This document shows positions 1 through 6,171 of a stretch of DNA of 46,136 nucleotides, piece by piece; position 1 is the first letter of the stretch, and each line of letters begins with the position of its first letter. This DNA is from Clostridiales bacterium (lineage in GTDB: Bacteria; Bacillota; Sulfobacillia; Sulfobacillales; Sulfobacillaceae), in NCBI GenBank assembly GCA_027365485.1, contig DAHXNH010000263.1, positions 1-46,136 of the forward strand, read 5' to 3'. The notes beneath the pieces were generated by a model that had not been told where the DNA came from, did not search any database, and saw only the letters and a program-made list of their open reading frames with translations. The translations under genes were made by a program, and so were the position numbers.

Positions 1-99
1 AGCGAATATCCGTCCCCCAACCACAATGGCCGACGGTCGGAGACCGCTCCAGATCAGACCGTGCCGCACCGGGTGTCGAGTGTGTGCGGCCACTCCCGC

Positions 100-126
100 A
101 AAAAAAACCCTGAGTAGTTACAGGGT
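100..126 (-). terminator. Rho-independent terminator of the small exported-peptide gene
   Basis: Read on the minus strand, a 6-bp stem (ACCCTG/CAGGGT, 107-112 and 121-126) with an 8-base loop is followed directly by a run of about eight T. The stop codon of the minus-strand peptide ORF (118-120) lies in the loop, so the hairpin ends that short transcript. This is seen directly; activity is inferred. Confidence 0.75.
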
Positions 127-309
127 ACTTATGGTTGCAGCTGTCGTATTGGAGTCTAATAAGGTACTCACTGGTGGCGCAGCAGCTAGCACTACAGGAG
201 TTAGGGCCAAGCTCATCGTGGCGCCTATCAGAACGCTAATCGTGCGCCAGAAGCCCCGCCGCGGAGCCGGTCGTTCGGGTTTTGCGCTGGCTTGGATGGT
301 TAGCAACAT
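118..309 (-). CDS. Small exported or membrane peptide, 63 aa, putative ECF-sigma target
   Basis: I recognise no family. The ATG at 309 (a TTG lies one codon upstream) follows a weak GAAGAG site. The predicted peptide has a basic N-terminus (K10, R13, R17, R18, R21), a hydrophobic stretch at about residues 23-42 ending in VVLAAAP, which looks like a signal peptide with an Ala-X-Ala cleavage site, and a short Ser/Thr-rich tail of about 20 residues. A terminator covers the stop codon, and an ECF-type promoter identical to that of the sigma gene at 18.8 kb lies 21 bases upstream of the ATG. These make a complete one-gene transcription unit, which is the main reason to believe in so short an ORF. 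The forward ORF at 26-331 on the other strand has no such signals. It could be a secreted signal peptide or a small membrane protein; function is unknown. Confidence 0.5.
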   Translation of the reverse strand: MLLTIQASAKPERPAPRRGFWRTISVLIGATMSLALTPVVLAAAPPVSTLLDSNTTAATISTL

Positions 310-458
310 CAATCACTCTTCTTTTCAGTGATAACGCCGTAAAAGTGACTTCGGTTACAACCGGCGGCTTTGCCATCGCCTAGCAGCCCAATGGATCCGA
401 CACGTTGTGGCGCACGGAGAATGCGGGGCATAGCTGGAACCAGATTACCCAACAGTAG
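309..458 (+). pseudogene. Remnant of an Asp-box (BNR-repeat) protein, C-terminal end
   Basis: One forward frame reads through an Asp-box-like stretch, LWRTENAGHSWNQI, and ends at TAG 456-458. It carries an in-frame stop at 381-383 and no start, so it can only be a decayed fragment. The repeat resembles the Asp-boxes of the intact protein encoded at 19347-20858 (TDNAGQSWTRW, TQNNGRTWQEI), suggesting a lost paralogue. It abuts the left end of the IS630-type element, and its upstream part overlaps the minus-strand ECF-type promoter. The reading is based on one repeat only. Confidence 0.35.
331..359 (-). promoter_or_regulatory. ECF-type promoter (TGTAACC-N16-CGTTAT) upstream of the small peptide gene
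   Basis: On the minus strand the -35 element TGTAACC (353-359) and the -10 element CGTTAT (331-336) are separated by 16 bases. Both hexamer-like elements and the spacing are identical to those upstream of the ECF sigma gene at 18783-18811. The form (AAC core at -35, CGT at -10, 16-bp spacer) is usual for ECF sigma promoters. Transcription would begin close to the peptide's start codon. Assignment to this sigma factor is inferred. Confidence 0.65.
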
Positions 459-473
459 CCATTCACTAGCGAA

Positions 474-504
474 CTATATGGTCGGCATTAAAGATTGATA
501 GTTT
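474..504 (+). repeat. Left terminal inverted repeat of the IS630-type element
   Basis: The 31 bases beginning CTATATGGTCGGCATTAAAG are the reverse complement of 1883-1913 with one mismatch. The copy lies outside the transposase gene and begins next to a TA. Confidence 0.75.
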
Positions 505-1912
505 TGGGACTGTAGTATGCGAATGTTCGGTGTATAGTACAAACGCGGCGATTTCCGGTCCGCTCAACCCGTTTTTTAGCGCCACCACCCCCCGGGTGGT
601 GGCCACTTTGGAGTCGAAGCGGAGCCATCTGGATCCCTGCTGGAACCTCGGGGATGTGGCAGTAGCCCCTCCCAAACGGGAGCGGCAATCAGGATGGAAT
701 CCGACGGACTCAGGTCCCAGGTGCTTGTTATAATCCCATGCACAGACGCTCTCGGGTATTGTCCGGTGTGGTGTTCACCATCGCGATAACCGCCTGGACT
801 GCGAGTTTGATCGCCGCCACCGAGCGGAAGAAGACGTGGTCGATGACCGACCGTTTGAGCCAGCCCCAAAAGGCTTCAATGAGATTCATTTGGGGGCTAT
901 AGGGAGGCAAGAACACCAAGGTCAAGTCGTCGCGATGCTCGGCGAGAAACGGTTGGATGAGCTTCGCATGGTGAATCTTAGCATTATCGAGAATCATGAC
1001 CACCTTTTCGCCCGGATACCGGGCGACCGTCTGTTCCAGAAACTCGAGAAACACTGGCGCGTCATCATGGTCGTGCAGCAGGCAAAACCCCTCTCCAGTT
1101 ACATAATCCAGGGTCCCCAGCATTTTAGCGCCCCAGTGCTTCCCGAATGTCGGAATGATCTTTTGTTGCCCTTTCGGAAACCAGGTGTGGGTGAGGGCTT
1201 GGTCGTCGCGAATCATCGATTCATCCTGGAACCAGAGGCGGTCCACCGATCCCAGGACCAATTGGATCTGAAGCTTCCGAAACGTCTGGCGAAACGCCTC
1301 CTGTTTGACCGGGTCAGCTTTGGCTAATGTATAGGTGGGGCAGGTAAAGCTCATATTGAGGCGGTACAGCAAGGCTCGAACCCCGCGATCGGAATAGGAC
1401 TGGTCCCACTCGCGGCGGATCCATTCCTGCAAGAGGGGAGTCCGCCAGTTCATTTCTGCCGGAAAGCCTACGTCCGCCGGCGTCTTTTCCACAATCATGT
1501 CGTATAATTGTTGCTCTTGTGCCTCCGTCAAGCGCCGCGGCCGACCTGTCGGCCGGATCATCGCCAAGCCGTTCAATCCATTCTGGCGGTAGGCCTCCAC
1601 ATAACGGCTGATGGTGGTCATCGAGCGCTTCACCATCTGGCTGATCGCTTGGTAGGAATGGCCCTGCAGGACCATATCCACCACCGGGTAGCGTTCGTGC
1701 AAGCGCACATTCTCGCGAGAATTCAATGCGCCATCGAGTTCCTGCAGCGCCTGGTCCCTATCGATAGTATCCAATAATTTCGGTGTTTTCATCGTATGTC
1801 CCCATCCAGCGATCGTTCCCTACACGATACTGGAAAACGGGAAAAATAATCAGTCCCGAATTTGACCGTCGAGTGGACGGCTAAACCATCAATCTTTAAT
1901 GCCGACCATATA
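475..1912 (-). mobile_element. IS630-type insertion sequence, about 1.44 kb
   Basis: A near-perfect 31-bp inverted repeat (474-504 and 1883-1913) brackets a single transposase gene read on the minus strand. Both ends have TA next to the inverted repeat, in line with the TA target duplication known for IS630/Tc1/mariner transposases. About 220 bases of non-coding sequence lie between the left repeat and the transposase stop codon. The right end cuts an HPP-family gene; the left flank is not the other half of that gene, so DNA was probably lost or rearranged after insertion. The exact boundaries are inferred from the repeats and the reading frame. Confidence 0.7.
728..1792 (-). CDS. IS630 family transposase, DDE type
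   Basis: This 354-residue protein cuts and joins the element's ends. The N-terminal 90 residues form a helix-turn-helix region (SYQAISQMVKRSMTTISRY) followed by a GRPRRL linker. The catalytic DDE_3 domain shows D190 in WFQDES, D269 in VMILDNAKIHH and E306 in SPQMNLIEAFW, which is the complete D-D-E triad with the spacing expected of IS630 enzymes. The length is usual for the family and no frameshift is seen, so the enzyme may be active. The start ATG overlaps the end of the chimaeric HPP reading frame (ATGA). The large forward ORF at 836-1327 is its antisense shadow. Confidence 0.9.
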   Translation of the reverse strand: MKTPKLLDTIDRDQALQELDGALNSRENVRLHERYPVVDMVLQGHSYQAISQMVKRSMTTISRYVEAYRQNGLNGLAMIRPTGRPRRLTEAQEQQLYDMIVEKTPADVGFPAEMNWRTPLLQEWIRREWDQSYSDRGVRALLYRLNMSFTCPTYTLAKADPVKQEAFRQTFRKLQIQLVLGSVDRLWFQDESMIRDDQALTHTWFPKGQQKIIPTFGKHWGAKMLGTLDYVTGEGFCLLHDHDDAPVFLEFLEQTVARYPGEKVVMILDNAKIHHAKLIQPFLAEHRDDLTLVFLPPYSPQMNLIEAFWGWLKRSVIDHVFFRSVAAIKLAVQAVIAMVNTTPDNTRERLCMGL

Positions 1913-2058
1913 GCAGCAAACGGCGGAACCAGAAAGATCAACACTTCGTGCATGCTCTTGTCCAAAAGTGCTAATCCGAGCAAAAGTCCTAAGGCCCACA
2001 ACAGCGACCATCCAGAGACCGTTATGGGAAACGTATGACGGTCAACCCAAACCTTCAT
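1789..2058 (-). pseudogene. HPP-family membrane protein, truncated by the IS element
   Basis: The ATG at 2058 follows a good GGAGGG site (a GTG lies directly before it). Residues to about 49 show a hydrophobic segment, SLLWALGLLLGLALLD, followed by VLIFLVPPFAA, which matches the first transmembrane hairpin and PPFGA-like motif of HPP-family integral membrane proteins. After PPFAA, at about 1912, the frame passes into the inverted repeat of the IS630-type element and runs through unrelated IS sequence to a stop at 1789. The remaining transmembrane segments are missing and are not found on the other side of the IS. HPP proteins have been linked to nitrite transport, but nothing here shows that role. 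Confidence 0.6.
1883..1913 (-). repeat. Right terminal inverted repeat of the IS630-type element
   Basis: It is the reverse complement of 474-504 with a single A/G difference. It lies inside the reading frame of the truncated HPP-family gene, and the protein stops looking like HPP at this junction. Confidence 0.75.
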
Positions 2059-2083
2059 CACGATCCCTCCAGTAAAATGCTAT

Positions 2084-2214
2084 TATACTGCGCGCGGGTC
2101 ATAGTTTTCGTTTTTGGGAGAACGCCATCGTCTTGGAAAACCATTATGCAACCAGGGGTTGAGACCCCCACAGCCTTGGCATCAAACCGTCAATTTTGAC
2201 CCGCGCGCAGTATA
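2084..2214. repeat. MITE-like element with 18-bp perfect terminal inverted repeats
   Basis: TATACTGCGCGCGGGTCA at 2084-2101 is the exact reverse complement of 2197-2214. The 131-bp unit has no coding capacity. It sits in the upstream region of the truncated HPP gene. The long perfect repeats joined to a short interior are typical of a miniature inverted-repeat element whose transposase is elsewhere. A regulatory cruciform is the alternative. Confidence 0.6.
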
Positions 2215-2520
2215 GTATAACGCATCGCCTGGATAACGCTGAATTTGCGAAGTGTCCTTTGTGCTCCAAGAGGTTTAGTGCGTCCAGAGCGTAAAGATGG
2301 CCTTTGACGACATGGTCGACGATTGTTTATTGTAGGTATGCTTCAAGCACAATAACGCGGCTACTCTCGACCAGTACCACGGACATTCGGCCAAATTCCT
2401 TGGGTGCAAACCCCATCACCATGGAAATTCTTTTAGCAGGATTTCTGGTAAAAATGGTGAATGCCTTTAAGGGATGCTTACGCAACATCACTGCGATGGC
2501 GCATATTGAAGGAGGGCTTT
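2215..2520. other. Intergenic region upstream of the sugar operon
   Basis: No convincing gene is seen in this 306-bp stretch. The forward frame that opens at 2461 is continuous with the dehydrogenase, but the strong GGAGGG site before 2521 makes the later start better. The operon's promoter should lie here; I could not pick out a clear -35/-10 pair. Confidence 0.4.
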
Positions 2521-3705
2521 ATGAAAAATCGACGACTGCGGGTGGCGCTGATAGGGTATCGGTTCATGGGCAAGTTGCATTCGCATGCCTACCAAACCGT
2601 CCAACAGTTGATGCGTCCTCCACTAGAGATTGAAATGGCTGTCCTCTGCGGCCGTGATGCCCGCCAAGTCGCTACTCAAGCGGCCGCTTGGGGCTGGCAA
2701 GAGACATCCACCAACTGGGCCGAAGTCGTCGCTCGGCCCGACATTGATGCCGTAGACATTGCTGTGCCCGGCGACGCCCATGCTGAAATTGCCACCATGG
2801 CCCTTCAGCATGGCAAGCATGTCCTCTGCGAAAAGCCTCTCGCTAACACCCTGGAAGATTCGGTGAGAATGGTGCAGGCAGCGCGCCAGGCGGGGACGGC
2901 TGCGATGGTCGGATTCAACTACCGACGTGCGCCAGCCATTCAGTTAGCACACCAACTCATCCAAGAGGGCCGCTTGGGCAAGATCTTTCAAGTTCGGGGC
3001 CAGTATCTGCAGGATTGGGCGGTTGACTCGACGGTTCCACTCACCTGGCGCTTCCAACAAGCTATTGCCGGATCGGGATCGCTCGGCGACCTGCTCACCC
3101 ATGTGATCGATCTCACCCACTATTTGGTGGGCGGCTTTACGCAAGTATCCGCCCTGCAAAAGACGTTCGTGGCCGAACGTCCGCTGCCTGGAACACTTAC
3201 CGGAGAAGGCCTTGGCCATGCTGGCGAAGGGGCACAGGGGGAAACAGGACCGGTGAGTGTGGACGACCTCACCGCTGTATTGGCTCATCTCGATGGCGAT
3301 GCCATCGGCATCTTTGAAGCGACCCGATTCTCCACGGGTTACAAGAATGCCCTGCGTTTAGAAATTCACGGGGAACAAGGGGCCCTACGATTTGATCTCG
3401 AACGGATGAACGAATTAGAATACTATGCCAGAGATTCCAGGAACCCTTCGTTAGAAGGATTCCGCCGAATCTTGGCAACACACCCGGATCATCCGTATAT
3501 GAAGTATTGGTGGCCAGAAGGCCATATTGTGGGATACAATGTCACTTTTACCCATCAGATCTATGATTGGGTTGAAGCGATTTCTCGCCAGATGCCAGCT
3601 CGTCCCGACTTCCTTGACGGTCTTCGCTGCCAGGAAGTCGTCGAGGCAATCGTGCGTTCGGCTGCGGAGTCGCGCACGACCAAGGTATTGCACCAGACGT
3701 TTTAA
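2521..3705 (+). CDS. Gfo/Idh/MocA family NAD(P)-dependent sugar/polyol dehydrogenase
   Basis: The 394-residue protein starts at ATG 2521 behind GGAGGG. The N-terminal Rossmann fold has a dinucleotide loop IGYRFMG (residues 11-17; the second glycine of GxGxxG is replaced). The family signature CEKPLANT follows, with catalytic K105. The substrate domain carries GSLGDLLTHVIDLTHYL, where D197 and H200 fit the usual catalytic pair. Members oxidise sugars or cyclitols such as myo-inositol, levoglucosan or glucose derivatives; the substrate cannot be told from sequence. It lies 15 bases before a TIM-barrel isomerase and upstream of an MFS transporter, which suggests uptake and catabolism of one carbohydrate. 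Confidence 0.85.
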   Translation: MKNRRLRVALIGYRFMGKLHSHAYQTVQQLMRPPLEIEMAVLCGRDARQVATQAAAWGWQETSTNWAEVVARPDIDAVDIAVPGDAHAEIATMALQHGKHVLCEKPLANTLEDSVRMVQAARQAGTAAMVGFNYRRAPAIQLAHQLIQEGRLGKIFQVRGQYLQDWAVDSTVPLTWRFQQAIAGSGSLGDLLTHVIDLTHYLVGGFTQVSALQKTFVAERPLPGTLTGEGLGHAGEGAQGETGPVSVDDLTAVLAHLDGDAIGIFEATRFSTGYKNALRLEIHGEQGALRFDLERMNELEYYARDSRNPSLEGFRRILATHPDHPYMKYWWPEGHIVGYNVTFTHQIYDWVEAISRQMPARPDFLDGLRCQEVVEAIVRSAAESRTTKVLHQTF

Positions 3706-3720
3706 CGAGGAGGATTTATC

Positions 3721-4680
3721 GTGAAAATTGGAGTCTTTATGGCGTTACTGGCCAATCAACCGTTACCCGAAGCATTGGACTATGTGGCTTCCGTCGGGGT
3801 GGAAGCCGTAGAAATCGGTACCGGCGGCTACCCCGGGGACCACTTGGACCGTAAGGCGTTGTTGCACGATGCCGGCAAACGCAAAGCCTTGCGTGACAAA
3901 CTGGACAGCCTGGGCTTATCATTACCCGCACTATCTTGCCATGGCAATCCGGTCCATCCCGACCCAGCCGTCCGGGAAGAATTCCAGACCGCTTTCCAAG
4001 AGACGGTCGACTTGGCCAACGCGATGGAAGTACCGACGGTCATTACCTTTTCCGGTTGCCCCGGAGATTCTGAGGGATCGCGGTACCCCAACTGGGTGAC
4101 CTGCCCTTGGCCTGACGACTACCTCAAGATTTTAGACTGGCAGTGGCAGGAAAAGGTCTTGCCCTATTGGTCCAAAGCCGCAGAATACCTCAACCAAAAA
4201 GGCGTACGGGCGGCCTTGGAGATGCATCCGGGATTCGTCGTCTACAACCCCGAAACCTTAAAGCGTCTCCGCCAAGCCACCGGCCCAGCGGTGGGTGCCA
4301 ATGTGGACCCGAGCCATCTGTTTTGGCAGGGAATCGACCCGGTGGCAGCCATTCGTGATCTTGGGGAGAGCATCTATCATTTCCATGCCAAGGATACCCA
4401 GATCAATCCCTATACCACCGGCGTGAATGGAGTGTTAGATACCAAACACTATGGCCAAGAACGTGACCGTAGTTGGATCTTCCGAACGATGGGATATGGC
4501 CATGGCGCCGACGTCTGGAGCAACATTATCTCGGCGCTTCGCATTGAAGGCTATGACGGGGTGCTGAGCATCGAACATGAAGACAGCCTGATGTCCGCTG
4601 GCGAAGGATTTCAAAAGGCGGTCATCTTTTTGCGCGAACTACTCATTTCGGAACCTAAAGCCGCCATGTGGTGGGCTTAG
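3721..4680 (+). CDS. Sugar phosphate isomerase/epimerase (AP-endonuclease 2 type TIM barrel)
   Basis: The 319-residue cytoplasmic protein starts at GTG 3721 behind GAGGAGG. It opens with KIGVFMALLANQPLPEALDYVASVGVEAVEIG, the first strands of the xylose-isomerase-like barrel. The metal ligands expected of the family can be seen: E in AALEMHPG, D and H in ANVDPSHLFWQG, H in YHFHAKDT and E in LSIEHED. Relatives isomerise or epimerise keto-sugars and inosose derivatives. Its place directly after the Gfo/Idh dehydrogenase suggests that it acts on the keto product; this is an inference from order alone. Confidence 0.85.
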   Translation: MKIGVFMALLANQPLPEALDYVASVGVEAVEIGTGGYPGDHLDRKALLHDAGKRKALRDKLDSLGLSLPALSCHGNPVHPDPAVREEFQTAFQETVDLANAMEVPTVITFSGCPGDSEGSRYPNWVTCPWPDDYLKILDWQWQEKVLPYWSKAAEYLNQKGVRAALEMHPGFVVYNPETLKRLRQATGPAVGANVDPSHLFWQGIDPVAAIRDLGESIYHFHAKDTQINPYTTGVNGVLDTKHYGQERDRSWIFRTMGYGHGADVWSNIISALRIEGYDGVLSIEHEDSLMSAGEGFQKAVIFLRELLISEPKAAMWWA

Positions 4681-4693
4681 GTTGACTGTAATG

Positions 4694-4721
4694 GGGACGG
4701 AGCGCCTACGCGCTCCGTCCC
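4694..4721 (+). promoter_or_regulatory. Perfect 12-bp hairpin between operon genes
   Basis: GGGACGGAGCGC (4694-4705) and its exact reverse complement (4710-4721) flank a CTAC loop. No T-run follows, so it is not a standard intrinsic terminator. Between the isomerase and transporter genes it could protect the upstream mRNA 3' end or damp transporter expression. It could also serve as a weak attenuator. Confidence 0.65.
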
Positions 4722-4759
4722 TGATTCACACGTCGATATAAAAGCTAGGGGACACCTCG

Positions 4760-5944
4760 TTGCAGGCATCAAGCTTACAGGGCGCCCGCATCCGTCTGCT
4801 TTGGGCGATTGCCATTTTTTGGGCCGGTTTGTACCTTTACATCCCGATTTTGACCCCCTACGTGACCCGCCAGGGCGGGTCGACCAGCATGGCTGGAATT
4901 GTGGTGGCAGCCTATGGCGTGCCCCAACTCACGACCCGCATCTTTTTAGGACGATGGGCCGACCGGATTGGACGTCGCCGCGTCTTTTTATTTATGGGCT
5001 TAGTGACCGTAGCTGTCAGTTCGTTAGGAATGGCCCTATTTCCAACTCCATGGGCCTTTGCTGGGTTTCGCGTGCTGGCCGGGCTGGCCGCAAGTACCTG
5101 GGCCATGTTTTCCATGCTGTACGTTAGCTATTACCCTCATGACAGCCGAACGGTTCATGCTATGGGCTGGGTGACATTTGCCAATAATTCCGGACAAGTG
5201 GTCGCTACTTTGGCCGGCGGCTTTGTCGCTGCCCGATGGGAATGGCCTGCTCCGTTTTGGATTTCAGCCGCCTTAGCTGTCTTAGGAATCCTCCTGGTGC
5301 TGACCTTGCCTGAAGGCAATTCTGCGTTTGTCCACAGCGACCCACCCAAACTTCGCTATTTGTTTCGCTACGGATCCCTGCGTGTGGCTTCGGGTCTGGG
5401 CATTTTCAACCAAATGGTGACCTTCCTCACCACATTTGGCTATGTTCCGCTCTGGGCAGCGCGCCACGGCATGCCCAAAGCCGACCTTGGCGTGCTGATG
5501 ATGGTGGGGATATTGCCCAGTACTTTGTTTGCGGTCATTACCGGAACGTGGCTGTCCAAATACTGGTCGCTGAGGACGTTATCGTGGGTTGGATTTTCTT
5601 TGATGGCCATCTTTGCCATCCTGACGCCTTTACGATCCGGTGCGCTCTGGCTGTTCTTTACCCAAGCCGGTCTTGGGGTTGGGCGCGGAATCGTCAGCCC
5701 AGCTCTAATGGCCATGTCGATTGCCGGCGTTGAAGCGCGATGGCGAACCACTGCCCACGCCGTCTATCAAGCCGTGTACGCTGGCGGAATGATTGCTGGA
5801 CCCGCCTTAGGAGCATTTGTCGTCGCTCGATTCTCCTTACCATCCATCTTTTGGCTTGCTGGGGGTTCCGCCATAGTTGGAATCGGGTTGAGTCTGAGTG
5901 CCACAGCCCATCGCCTTCAACTGAGCCCCAAGCCATCACCCTAG
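4760..5944 (+). CDS. MFS transporter, 12 transmembrane segments
   Basis: The 394-residue inner-membrane permease belongs to the major facilitator superfamily. It starts at TTG 4760 about ten bases after an AGGGGA site. The MFS motif A, GRWADRIGRRRV, lies between transmembrane segments 2 and 3, and hydrophobic segments continue to the C-terminus in the 6+6 pattern. It is the third gene of the dehydrogenase/isomerase operon, so import of the operon's sugar substrate is the simplest role. Export cannot be excluded, since the length and motif also fit drug:H+ antiporters. Confidence 0.8.
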   Translation: MQASSLQGARIRLLWAIAIFWAGLYLYIPILTPYVTRQGGSTSMAGIVVAAYGVPQLTTRIFLGRWADRIGRRRVFLFMGLVTVAVSSLGMALFPTPWAFAGFRVLAGLAASTWAMFSMLYVSYYPHDSRTVHAMGWVTFANNSGQVVATLAGGFVAARWEWPAPFWISAALAVLGILLVLTLPEGNSAFVHSDPPKLRYLFRYGSLRVASGLGIFNQMVTFLTTFGYVPLWAARHGMPKADLGVLMMVGILPSTLFAVITGTWLSKYWSLRTLSWVGFSLMAIFAILTPLRSGALWLFFTQAGLGVGRGIVSPALMAMSIAGVEARWRTTAHAVYQAVYAGGMIAGPALGAFVVARFSLPSIFWLAGGSAIVGIGLSLSATAHRLQLSPKPSP

Positions 5945-6171
5945 CTTCAAAACGATACTGCCTTGGCAGTGCCCAATCACGGGGTGGATTCGATACAATC
6001 CGGGTGAGTAGCTAGAGCGTACTCCACCGGAGTCCTCGCATTCCGTCGATTTTCCCCACCCAAAAGGCCAATCCATCGGAAGTATCCTCTGGCTGCCAAC
6101 ATGGATATTGTCGCGACCGACCCAAGACGGGAAGCGCCGGGACAGCGAGCCCAGGGCCGACGAAGGACCCC

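Noticed and set aside
836-1327. 163-codon plus-strand ORF
   Set aside because: It is antisense to the IS630 transposase, whose D-D-E motifs are intact, and has no family likeness.
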